The notes beneath the pieces are model-generated. The model saw only the letters and a list, made by a program, of their open reading frames with translations, was not told where the DNA came from and did no database searches. Source: Deltaproteobacteria bacterium (GTDB taxonomy: Bacteria; Desulfobacterota; DSM-4660; Desulfatiglandales; HGW-15). Taken from it: a DNA stretch of 13,939 nucleotides. Location of the stretch: contig JAHECH010000034.1 in NCBI GenBank assembly GCA_024641835.1, forward strand, positions 1-13,939. Reading direction: 5' to 3'. The position numbers and the translations under genes were made by a program. Below, one piece after another: positions 1 through 6,839 of this stretch. Numbering within the stretch: the stretch's first letter is position 1; every line of letters begins with the position of its first letter.

Positions 1-106
1 CCGGGAAAGCGAGAACACGCAGGGTCAAGTAAACAGCTATGGCGACCAGCCCAAAGACCAGTCCCTCGTAAAGCGAAAACCCGACTATCGTCATCACCAT
101 GGTCAT
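1..106 (-). CDS. ABC transporter permease, N-terminal fragment (TrpY-like), truncated by window edge
   Basis: Only the first 35 codons are in the window; the gene continues past base 1. The start reads MTMVMTIVGFSLYEGLVFGL and runs on through VAIAVYLTLRVLAFP. This single hydrophobic segment ending in a [LV]xLRVLxFPD-type motif is typical of the permease that partners TrpX-type substrate-binding proteins (family knowledge). The first ATG at 106-104 has a GAGGGG ribosome site about 5 nt upstream. In-frame ATGs at 100 and 94 are alternatives; the ATG at 111 is out of frame and stops at once. It follows the substrate-binding protein gene after a 161-bp gap holding two hairpins, so it is probably the same transport operon, expressed at a lower level. 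An ATPase gene is expected beyond the edge. Confidence 0.8.
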   Translation of the reverse strand, partial: MTMVMTIVGFSLYEGLVFGLVAIAVYLTLRVLAFP

Positions 107-169
107 GGCATCCCCTCACCGAGCATATCGTCGCGAATAAGCCATAATCTCCCCCCAACAAGCACAGGC

Positions 170-196
170 CAGGATCCTCTCTGAGAAGAGATCCTG
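170..196 (-). other. Hairpin between substrate-binding protein and permease genes
   Basis: CAGGATC plus TCT (170-180, one bulged C) pairs with AGA plus GATCCTG (187-196) around a 6-nt loop. It lies between a larger hairpin (205-255) and the permease ribosome site at about 112-117. It may stabilise the 3' end of the binding-protein message or limit read-through. No U-tract follows it in the transcribed direction, so it is not a standard terminator alone. Confidence 0.5.
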
Positions 197-204
197 AGAA
201 AAGG

Positions 205-255
205 TGAGCTCAGGCTCAGGGGCATTCCGGCTTTTTCACGTAAAGCCTGAGCTCA
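205..255 (-). terminator. Strong 12-bp stem-loop downstream of the substrate-binding protein gene (possible partial terminator)
   Basis: TGAGCTCAGGCT (205-216) is the exact reverse complement of AGCCTGAGCTCA (244-255), with a 27-nt loop. It begins 12 nt after the binding-protein stop codon. In the transcribed direction the stem is followed by CCTTTTCTC, a short and imperfect U-rich run. Attenuation between a binding protein and its permease is common, because far more binding protein is needed; that role here is inference. Confidence 0.55.
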
Positions 256-267
256 GAAGACCCAGCG

Positions 268-1245
268 TTATTCCTTAAAGATCTTGGTCGCCCTTTTCAG
301 GATAGATTCAGGAAGCGTCACCCCCATTCTCTGGGCTGCCGCCGTGTTCACCCAGAGGTCTGTCAGGGGTGCCTTGACGACCGGCATATCGGCCGGCTTA
401 GCGCCCCGGAGCACCTTGGCCACCATTTTGCCCGACTCCCGGCCCAGCTCATAGTAACTCAGTCCGAGGGAGACGACTGCACCTTTGGGAACCTGGCTCT
501 TGTCTGTCGAGTAGAGCATGATCTTCTTTTCCTCGCAGACTTTCACGATAGACCCTATGGAAGAAACAGCAGTTGAGTCGGTCCCGATCCACATGCACTC
601 CACTCTCCCGGCCAGGGAGTTTGCCGCAGCATAGACATCCGCAGTGGTGGCGGCTGTAGCTTCGATGACTTTTTCGACCCCGAATTTGGGAGCGGCACTC
701 TTGAACTCCCGGACCTGAACCACAGAGTTGGTCTCGCCGGCGTTATACACCGTGCCGATCACTTTGACTTTGGGCAGTATTTCCTTGATGATTTTGAGCT
801 GAGGATCCGCTTCTGCCCAGTCGCTCGCGCCTGTGCAGTTGCCGCCCGGCTTATCCCAGGATGCAACCACCTTGGCCGAAACCGGGTCCGTCATCGCACC
901 GAAGATGATGGGAATGTTGGTCCCTTCGGCCGCAGCCACACATGCTTGGGTACTCGGCGTGGAGATGCTGTAAATAAGGTCGACCTTGTCCGCAACGAAT
1001 TTCTTCGCGATCGATGCGACCAGGCTCATGTCGCCTTCAGGATTCCGGAAGTCGTACACCACATCCTTACCTTCGATGAAGCCCTCATCTTTCATCTGAT
1101 CATAGAAGCCTTGCCGGCAAGCGTCGATGGCCGGGTGGCTGATGATTTGGGTTACCCCGATCCTAAAGACCTTTGCCGAAGCAGGAGACAAAGTTAGACC
1201 GGTTAGGGTTAAAGCCAGGACTAGAATAAACAGCGTCTTTTTCAT
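268..1245 (-). CDS. ABC transporter periplasmic substrate-binding protein, TrpX-like (ABC_sub_bind family)
   Basis: A 325-residue exported binding protein. Residues 1-24 form a Sec signal peptide (MKK, hydrophobic core LFILVLALTLTGL, ASA cleavage site before KVF). There is no lipobox Cys, so a soluble periplasmic protein is likely. The mature start KVFRIGVTQI, then ISHPAIDACRQGF, the central VIGTVYNAGETNS and the C-terminal ADMPVVKAPLTDLWVNTAAAQ match the PF04392-type family, whose characterised members bind aromatic amino acids or related ligands; the ligand here is unknown. I chose ATG 1245: AGGAGGTG lies 8 nt upstream, whereas the in-frame GTG at 1254 lies inside that ribosome site. Permease starts at 106 on the same strand. 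It is separated from the catabolic operon by a mobile element, so co-regulation with that operon is not certain. Confidence 0.88.
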   Translation of the reverse strand: MKKTLFILVLALTLTGLTLSPASAKVFRIGVTQIISHPAIDACRQGFYDQMKDEGFIEGKDVVYDFRNPEGDMSLVASIAKKFVADKVDLIYSISTPSTQACVAAAEGTNIPIIFGAMTDPVSAKVVASWDKPGGNCTGASDWAEADPQLKIIKEILPKVKVIGTVYNAGETNSVVQVREFKSAAPKFGVEKVIEATAATTADVYAAANSLAGRVECMWIGTDSTAVSSIGSIVKVCEEKKIMLYSTDKSQVPKGAVVSLGLSYYELGRESGKMVAKVLRGAKPADMPVVKAPLTDLWVNTAAAQRMGVTLPESILKRATKIFKE

Positions 1246-1372
1246 CTTTCCCACCTCCTACGAAGATTGTTAAAAGTTATTTTTTGCATCCCCTTCCTCC
1301 GCTTTAGCTAACACCTCCTTTTTTTATTGCCTTTCAGCTTCTTGGCTCTACAGAAGACGAGTTTTCGAGAGA
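1246..1372. other. Leader region of the substrate-binding protein gene, with an extra ribosome site and a 15-codon ORF
   Basis: No conserved gene is seen. On the minus strand an AAGGAGGTG (about 1307-1315) has no start codon at a usable distance. Below it GGAGGAAGGGG precedes an ATG at 1289 that opens a 15-codon frame (MQKITFNNLRRRWER), ending in a TGA (1244-1242) that overlaps the ATG of the binding-protein gene. This could be a translationally coupled leader peptide or chance. No convincing -35/-10 pair was found. Confidence 0.3.
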
Positions 1373-1561
1373 ATCAACCGTGACGGCTTCGTAAAAAGTC
1401 CATCTGCGGCGTTGCGCTTCATCTTTCGTCATTGCAGCGTACGTCTGTGTACGCTTCATTCCTCAACCTGCCTGCGGCAGGCAGGCATTCGCGCGCCTTG
1501 CATCTGGAGCTTTTTACTGTGCCGTCTGCTTTGACGACTTTTTACGAAGTCATCAACCGTG
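1373..1561. mobile_element. MITE-like non-coding element with terminal inverted repeats and 10-bp target-site duplication
   Basis: The ends are near-perfect inverted repeats: GGCTTCGTAAAAAGTC at 1385-1400 and, read on the minus strand, GACTTCGTAAAAAGTC at 1551-1536, with one mismatch in 16. The direct repeat ATCAACCGTG flanks them perfectly at 1373-1382 and 1552-1561 and looks like a target-site duplication. The roughly 169-bp interior encodes nothing but is rich in secondary structure: GCGTAC/GTACGC at 1437-1454, CCTGCCTGC-G-GCAGGCAGG at 1467-1485, and an imperfect second copy of the end (CTTTTTAC plus CATCTGGAG) near 1501-1518. With no transposase it would move in trans. From memory, similar GTAAAAAGTC-ended repeats are interspersed in deltaproteobacterial genomes. 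The right duplication overlaps the last codons and stop of the neighbouring gene. Confidence 0.75.
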
Positions 1562-2521
1562 GCTCGCCAGGATTTCCCTCAGGAGATGAAAATCGATATT
1601 TCCCCCGCTGATAACTGAGGCCACTTTCCGACCGCTGAGTTCCGGGATCCGTCCAAAAAGCACGGCCGCGAGTGAGGCTGCGCCGGCCGGCTCAACCACC
1701 AGCTTCGCCCTTTCCAACAGCAGGAAGATAGCCTCCTTGATCTCGTCGTCAGAAACGAGAACCACCCCGTCCACAACCTTCCTGATGATTTTGACGGTAT
1801 TTTCGTTCGGCCTTTTAACCGCAAGGCCATCGGCGATGGTCTCTACACGCTCAATCTCGACAGCCTTTCCCTCTGCAAGGGAACGTGCCATGGCGTCAGC
1901 ACCCGAGGGTTGGACGCCATAAACCTTCACGTCAGGTTTCTTCCATTTTGCAGCCGAGGCGATCCCGGCAATCAGCCCCCCACCTCCGACAGGTACCACG
2001 ATCGCATCAAGATCCGGTTGCCCTTCCAGAATCTCCAGCCCCAAAGTGCCCATGCCGACAATAAGGTCAGGGTTCTCCAGGGGATTGATAAAAAGAGCTC
2101 CCCGCTTCTGAGCCAAATCTTGCGCTTTTTGATACAACTGGGTCGAGTCGGATCCGAACAGAATCACTTCACCCCCATACCCCCGGGTTGCCGCCGCCTT
2201 CTTGGGGTTCGCTTTTTCCGGCATAACCACTGTCACCGGGACACCCAGCAAAGATCCGGCGTAGGCTGCCCCTTGAGCCCAGTTTCCCGCAGAAAAGGTG
2301 CATATCCCTCTATCGCGCTGCTCTTTTGAGAGCCTGGAGAGCATATAATAAGCACCCCTGATCTTATGGCAGCCGTTTTTCTGCAAACACTCCGGCTTCA
2401 AGTAAAGCGAGCATCCGGCCATTTCAGAGAAAGTTCGAGAAAACTGCAATGGATTATCTATGATAGCCCCACGCAATATTTCCCTGGCTCGAAGAATATC
2501 CTGCTGCAATATCTCCCTCAT
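1553..2521 (-). CDS. Threonine dehydratase / serine racemase-like PLP enzyme (fold type II)
   Basis: A 322-residue, cytoplasmic, PLP-dependent ammonia-lyase-like protein without the C-terminal ACT domain of biosynthetic IlvA, so its size fits catabolic TdcB, serine racemase or hydroxyaspartate lyase. The expected PLP lysine is K53 in LQKNGCHKIRGA, which replaces the usual GSFKxRGA. The phosphate-binding loop is PVGGGGLIAG (177-186) and the C-terminal SGGNID is at 305-310. SAGNWAQGAA (77-86) carries Trp where most members have SAGNHAQG, so substrate preference may differ. ATG 2521 has AGGGGGGTG a few bases upstream; an in-frame GTG at 2578 would add 19 unconserved residues. The gene lies 64 nt after the aminomutase-like gene and is the last of the operon. 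It probably deaminates a hydroxy- or amino-substituted amino acid to a 2-oxoacid for the oxidoreductase, which is inference. Confidence 0.87.
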   Translation of the reverse strand: MREILQQDILRAREILRGAIIDNPLQFSRTFSEMAGCSLYLKPECLQKNGCHKIRGAYYMLSRLSKEQRDRGICTFSAGNWAQGAAYAGSLLGVPVTVVMPEKANPKKAAATRGYGGEVILFGSDSTQLYQKAQDLAQKRGALFINPLENPDLIVGMGTLGLEILEGQPDLDAIVVPVGGGGLIAGIASAAKWKKPDVKVYGVQPSGADAMARSLAEGKAVEIERVETIADGLAVKRPNENTVKIIRKVVDGVVLVSDDEIKEAIFLLLERAKLVVEPAGAASLAAVLFGRIPELSGRKVASVISGGNIDFHLLREILASHG

Positions 2522-2585
2522 ATCCACCCCCCTGCTATGTAATCCTTCGCGTGTTTCCTGACAAAGTGCAACTCCCACGGCCGGC

Positions 2586-4001
2586 TTACGGCCTTGGAAA
2601 GCGATCAGGGAGTGCTTGTTTCAGCATCCCTATCGATTCATTAAAGGCATGCCCGGTTTTTTCGGCAATATCCTCCGAGTGCAGCCAAGAAATCCACCAG
2701 TGATCCCCGATAGAATCAACGCCCTGATTCAGCATCGCGATCCGGAAGGAACTCAGAAGCATTGGGTCTTTTTGATAGATCTTCCGATAGTCATAACGGC
2801 ATAGCCTTCTGTCACACGTTTCCCGCCGGGTACAGGAGTGATTCATGAGGAGGTGGACTACGGAGTGCTCGCCGTGGGCGCACCAGCTTATCCCATGGCT
2901 GTCGATGACACGATTAAGGATGTCACGGATCTTCTGGGCGCATTGATTCGCTCTTGTGGTGACCTCACCCCGGCTGATGATACTCAGGGTTGCTACCCCC
3001 GACGCTGCTGAAATCGGGTTGGCGTTGAAAGTTCCGGGGTGCAGAATCTTTTTCTTCCGGTTCCATTCCGCATCCTCTCTGAACTCCAGATACCTCATGA
3101 TATCCCTTTTCCCTGCCACCGCTCCTCCGGGCAACCCGCCCGCAAGAATCTTGGCAAAGCACGACAGGTCCGGCTTGATTCCATAGAGAGCCTGGGCGCC
3201 GCCCGGTGAGAACCTGAATCCTGTGATAACCTCATCAAAGATCAGGAGGACACCTCTCTTCTCGGTCATCTCTCTCACGGCCCTCAATTCCTCGCCGGTC
3301 AACGGGTAAGCACCGGAAAAACCTCCGGAGGGCTCTAAAATGACACACGCCACGTCCGAATCCCTTTCCAACAGATCTTCCAGGGGCTGGAGATCATCCG
3401 ATGGCAAAACAACGGTGGAACTGAGAAAGCTTTCCAGGGTCCCGCTCGAGTCAGGGATGTTGAAGGGAGGGAAAATGCCGATCGAGAGAGCGTCATGCCA
3501 TCCATGGTAATGTCCTTCAAAACGGACGATCTTTTTCTTTCCTGTGCAGGCTCTGGCCAGTCTGACAGCCATCAGAGTCGCTTCGGTGCCGGAGGCAGTG
3601 AATCGAACTCTTTCAGCCGACGGAACGAGGTTCACGATTCTTTCTCCCCATTCCACCTCCAGTTCATGGCAGGCTCCATAATGCGCGCCTCTGTCTATCT
3701 GCCTGTGCAAGGCTTCCACGACATCCGGGTGATTATGGCCCAAAATCAGGGCTCCGTGGCCCATCCAGTAATCGATGTACTCACGGCCGTCCACATCCCA
3801 CTTCTTGGCTCCTCGAGAACGGCTCACATAGATGGGGAAGGGCCTGAGAAACCTGGCATCATGGGTGACGCCCGATGGGAATACGCGCAGCGCCCTCTCA
3901 TACAGGGCTGCCGAAAGAGGATGCTTTTCTGCATATTCTTGCTCGGGCTTCAAGGGTCTCTCTCCTTGCAAGAACGCCTGAGGGTGTTCCCGTAAGATCA
4001 C
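2586..4001 (-). CDS. Class III PLP aminotransferase, glutamate-1-semialdehyde 2,1-aminomutase-like
   Basis: A fold type I PLP enzyme. SGTEAT (137-142) binds phosphate, GHYHGWHD is at 163-170, FDEVITGFR (255-263) carries the pyridine-nitrogen Asp D256, and K284 in CFAKILAGGLPGG is the Schiff-base lysine. The glycine-rich segment after the lysine and the overall pattern match glutamate-1-semialdehyde aminomutase, which moves an amino group within one molecule. At 471 residues it is longer than HemL (about 430), and no other heme gene is nearby, so a catabolic amine transfer or 1,2-amino shift is more likely than heme synthesis. The C-terminal part, with MNHSCTRRETCDRRLC near residues 390-405, is unlike HemL. 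The GTG at 4001 lacks a clear ribosome site; TTG 3953 has AAGGAGAG upstream and would give 455 residues. A hairpin separates it from the preceding radical SAM gene. Confidence 0.85.
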   Translation of the reverse strand: MILREHPQAFLQGERPLKPEQEYAEKHPLSAALYERALRVFPSGVTHDARFLRPFPIYVSRSRGAKKWDVDGREYIDYWMGHGALILGHNHPDVVEALHRQIDRGAHYGACHELEVEWGERIVNLVPSAERVRFTASGTEATLMAVRLARACTGKKKIVRFEGHYHGWHDALSIGIFPPFNIPDSSGTLESFLSSTVVLPSDDLQPLEDLLERDSDVACVILEPSGGFSGAYPLTGEELRAVREMTEKRGVLLIFDEVITGFRFSPGGAQALYGIKPDLSCFAKILAGGLPGGAVAGKRDIMRYLEFREDAEWNRKKKILHPGTFNANPISAASGVATLSIISRGEVTTRANQCAQKIRDILNRVIDSHGISWCAHGEHSVVHLLMNHSCTRRETCDRRLCRYDYRKIYQKDPMLLSSFRIAMLNQGVDSIGDHWWISWLHSEDIAEKTGHAFNESIGMLKQALPDRFPRP

Positions 4002-4046
4002 ATAGGCATAACCGCTTTCACCGGTCTTAGAGCAGCCTAATGTGGC

Positions 4047-4106
4047 GTCCCAGAAGTTCGTTTACAAATAACATTGCAGTGGATTATGCCAAGGTACTTC
4101 TGGGAC
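4047..4106 (-). other. 11-bp inverted repeat in the intergenic region between radical SAM and aminomutase-like genes
   Basis: GTCCCAGAAGT (4047-4057) is the exact reverse complement of ACTTCTGGGAC (4096-4106), with a 38-nt loop. It begins 6 nt after the stop of the upstream radical SAM gene and fills most of the 111-bp gap, the largest inside the catabolic operon. No U-tract follows, so it is not a classical terminator. It may be an RNA processing or stability element, an internal attenuator, or a protein-binding site. Confidence 0.5.
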
Positions 4107-4112
4107 ACGAGC

Positions 4113-5444
4113 CTAGATTCTACCTTCCCGCATATTGACATAACCACTGTTTCCGTAGCAGCCGCGGCCGTTGCCGATAGGGCCCCACCCGGTGTTGGGG
4201 GGGAGATCATATTTGATCCAGGTATGATACCAAGCCCTGTCCAGCTTGAGATAGTAGTCGAGGGGAATCGGAGGATGGCCTCCGAGCGCTGAGCCGGGTT
4301 CAATGCACCAGCTGTCCGGATGAGGCACTACACCCTTGGACATCATGTAGTCCAGCCCTTCGACTGTTGAGCCTACAGCTTGATCAACGTCCTGGAAACC
4401 CCAGGGTTGAGCCATCTCTACCCCTGCCACAAAATTGGGGGAAACGTTGCCCGTCCCGAAAATTTCTACCGCCTTGACCGTTCTCCTGATCCATTCATCC
4501 CTTCCGATGTATTTCTCTTTCCCGGGGCACAGGATTTGAAACAGGCGCCTGTCCCAGACCTCAAAATTGGGGTTGTAGGAGGTCACACCAGCCTCGTGCA
4601 GCCTCTTCATGTCCTCTTCCTCTCCCGGCTCGACGATCAAAATGATGGGAATACGATTCCCGACCCTCTCCCGTATCGCACGTACGTAGCGAAGATAGAA
4701 ATCGATGGGTTTCATTCCCTCAATGGTTTTCTTTATTGAGCCCGAGGTTATAAGAATGCTGACCATCCTGTTCCATAGGCTTTCCTTCTCCTCAACGAAC
4801 ATGTTCTTGTGCATCGTCTCGATGACGGTGGCCACCTGATCAGCGTTCTTGACCGCACGATACAGAACGTGGTCAGGGTTCATCCTGTCCTTTTTCTTCC
4901 TTAAGTCTCTAAGGTTTGCGCTTATGTCGCAGAACTTGCATTCCTCCCCCGCGCCCCAGAATTGGCAGAATCGATAAATGGTAATGAAGGCATGACGGCC
5001 GAACAGGAGGGGAACGATCTGGCCGTAAGAGGTGCCATCTTCAAACGTCATGCGGTAATAATCCGGTTTTGGAGGATAAAGGATCTGCGCTACAGGTGTT
5101 TCATTTTCGAAGAGGACGATTTCTCCATCTTCAACGTCTATCAGGTAAGGTGTATCCCTGGCGATCTCCACGCGAAAGTTGGTCTGTCTCAGATTGTAAA
5201 GGCCGCCGAGGAAATCGATGTCGTCCGGAACTCTCGAGCTTTCATCTTTTTCCATTTCATCATGCCGGATACGGTCAAAGGAGAAGAGGTAGTAGGATTT
5301 CGGGCGACAATCCTTGGCAGCCGCCAGGGCAGCTTCGGTAAATCTGACGCCCAGTCTCAGGAGATCCTCTTTGAGGATGACTTCGATCGGAATGTCGGGA
5401 TACCTCTCTACATAAACTTCAAGAGGCTGTCTTTTTTCTTCCAT
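4113..5444 (-). CDS. Radical SAM enzyme, non-canonical CX8CX2C motif (paralogue 1)
   Basis: A 443-residue protein whose cysteines C160, C169 and C172 (CQFWGAGEECKFCD) fit a radical SAM [4Fe-4S] site, but with eight residues in the first spacer instead of three. About 150 residues precede the cluster, including GVRF near 32-35, FEDGTSYGQIVPLLFGR (134-150) and an acidic, aromatic stretch. After it come features expected of a radical SAM barrel: SILITSGSIKKT (GxIxxT-like), IPIILIVEPGEEEDM, HEAGVTSYNPNFEVWD and NVSPNFVAGVEMAQPWG. The C-terminus is GNGRGCYGNSGYVNMREGRI. It closely resembles the neighbouring paralogue over its whole length. Start ATG 5444 has AAGGGG 7 nt upstream; it lies 24 nt after the paralogue. 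The reaction is unknown; PLP and 2-oxoacid enzymes alongside suggest an amino-acid-derived substrate. The low-potential electron needed could come from the operon's ferredoxin module. Confidence 0.83.
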   Translation of the reverse strand: MEEKRQPLEVYVERYPDIPIEVILKEDLLRLGVRFTEAALAAAKDCRPKSYYLFSFDRIRHDEMEKDESSRVPDDIDFLGGLYNLRQTNFRVEIARDTPYLIDVEDGEIVLFENETPVAQILYPPKPDYYRMTFEDGTSYGQIVPLLFGRHAFITIYRFCQFWGAGEECKFCDISANLRDLRKKKDRMNPDHVLYRAVKNADQVATVIETMHKNMFVEEKESLWNRMVSILITSGSIKKTIEGMKPIDFYLRYVRAIRERVGNRIPIILIVEPGEEEDMKRLHEAGVTSYNPNFEVWDRRLFQILCPGKEKYIGRDEWIRRTVKAVEIFGTGNVSPNFVAGVEMAQPWGFQDVDQAVGSTVEGLDYMMSKGVVPHPDSWCIEPGSALGGHPPIPLDYYLKLDRAWYHTWIKYDLPPNTGWGPIGNGRGCYGNSGYVNMREGRI

Positions 5445-5468
5445 TCCAAAACCCCTTTGCCGTGGCCC

Positions 5469-6821
5469 TCACAACGCTTGCAATCTTCCCTCTCGCATAT
5501 CCACGTAGCCGCTGTTGCCGTAGCAGCCGCAGCCGTTGCCGACCGGGCCCCAGCCGTTATTCGGAGGCAACGCGTATTTTGTCCAGGTCGTGTACCAGGC
5601 CTTGTTCATCTTAATGAAGTAGTCCAGGGGTATCGGCGGATGAGCGCCCAAGGGTGACTGCGCCTCGATGCACCATGTATCCGGATGAGGGATGACGCCC
5701 CGGGACATCATGAACTCAAAACCTTCTTTTGTGGAATTCACGGCCTGATCAACGTCTTTGAAGCCCATGGGCTGCGCCATCTCCACCCCGGCCACAAAAT
5801 TCGGGCTGACATTGCCCACACCAAAGACGTCAACCGCCTTCAGCATCTGTTCGACCCACTTCTTCCGGCCGAAGTATTTTGCCTTTCCCGGGCACAGGCT
5901 CTCGAAAAGCCTGTCATCCCAGACCTCGATGTTCGGGTTGTAAACGGTTACGCCTGCTTCGTGGAGGCGCCACATATCCTCTTCCTGCAGCGCCTCAACG
6001 ATGAGCACAATAGGAATCCGGTTTCCGATCTTCCTTCTGATGGCTGTCACGTATTGCAGGTAGAAATCAACCGGTTTTAACCCTTTCAGCGTCTTCTTGA
6101 TCGTGCCGGAAGTCATGATGATACTGATCATCCGGTTCTCGAGATCTTCCTTGTTATCGATGAACATATCCCTGTACATGGCTTCAGCTACGGTAGCCAC
6201 TTTTCCCGGGTCTTTCACCGTATCGTACACGACGTGTTCAATATCCACCCGGCCGCCGACCTTTTTCGAGCGCTCCCGTAAATCGACTGAACTCGCATTG
6301 ATGTCACAGAACTTGCATTGCTCATCAGGTCCAAACTGGCACAGGCGATACATCGTGATGAAGGCCATCCTTCCGAAAAGCAGCGGGATGACCTGGCCGT
6401 AAGATGTTCCGTCCTCAAAGGCGTAGCCGTAATAGTGGGGCCTTTTTGGATACCTGATTTCAGCGATGGGTTTGCCGTCTTCAAAAAGCATGGGGCTTCC
6501 ATCGCTCAAGGAGACCAGATACGGCGTGTTCTTGGCGATTTCGACCCGGACGTTCGTCAATCGCAGGCCGTTCGGACCACCATGGAAAAAAAGATCATCC
6601 GGCGTGCGATAACTTTCGTCTTTCTCCATGTCGTCGCGCGACATGCGATCCCAGGAAAACAAGTAGTAGGACTTGGGCCTGCAGCCTTTAGCCGACTCCA
6701 AAGCTTCTTCAGAGAATCGGACCCCGAGTCTCAGCATGTCTTCCTTGAGGATGACTTCTCTGGGAACATCGGGATATTTTTCAAAAAAGGCCTGAACCGG
6801 CTGTCTTGGACCTGGCACCAT
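5469..6821 (-). CDS. Radical SAM enzyme, non-canonical CX7CX2C motif (paralogue 2)
   Basis: A 450-residue tandem paralogue of the next gene. The cluster cysteines are C161, C169 and C172 (CQFGPDEQCKFCD), with seven residues in the first spacer, one fewer than its partner. The same blocks occur in the same order: EVILKEDMLRLGVRF (22-36), FEDGTSYGQVIPLLFGR, MTSGTIKKTLKGLKP, HEAGVTVYNPNIEVWD and NVSPNFVAGVEMAQPMG. The C-terminal GNGCGCYGNSGY has two cysteines where paralogue 1 has one, possibly an added metal ligand or redox residue. Both copies keep their cluster cysteines, so both are probably active; they may form a heteromeric enzyme or catalyse consecutive steps. ATG 6821 is preceded by GAGGAG at good spacing and lies 18 nt after the aminotransferase gene. 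I do not recognise a characterised member of this family. Confidence 0.83.
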   Translation of the reverse strand: MVPGPRQPVQAFFEKYPDVPREVILKEDMLRLGVRFSEEALESAKGCRPKSYYLFSWDRMSRDDMEKDESYRTPDDLFFHGGPNGLRLTNVRVEIAKNTPYLVSLSDGSPMLFEDGKPIAEIRYPKRPHYYGYAFEDGTSYGQVIPLLFGRMAFITMYRLCQFGPDEQCKFCDINASSVDLRERSKKVGGRVDIEHVVYDTVKDPGKVATVAEAMYRDMFIDNKEDLENRMISIIMTSGTIKKTLKGLKPVDFYLQYVTAIRRKIGNRIPIVLIVEALQEEDMWRLHEAGVTVYNPNIEVWDDRLFESLCPGKAKYFGRKKWVEQMLKAVDVFGVGNVSPNFVAGVEMAQPMGFKDVDQAVNSTKEGFEFMMSRGVIPHPDTWCIEAQSPLGAHPPIPLDYFIKMNKAWYTTWTKYALPPNNGWGPVGNGCGCYGNSGYVDMREGRLQAL

Positions 6822-6839
6822 GGCGGTCTCCTCTACGAT

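Noticed and set aside
1467..1485. GC-rich palindrome CCTGCCTGC-G-GCAGGCAGG as an intrinsic terminator of the operon.
   Set aside because: No U-tract follows on the minus strand and it is internal to the repeat element, so it is better explained as part of that element.
3495..3995. Plus-strand open frame of 166 codons opposite the aminomutase-like gene.
   Set aside because: Lies wholly within a gene with complete PLP motifs; no conserved protein features.
4962..5657. Long plus-strand open frame of 231 codons opposite the two radical SAM genes.
   Set aside because: It straddles the junction of two well-supported minus-strand genes, has low-complexity Ala/Val runs mirroring the Gly-rich C-terminus, and resembles no known protein.
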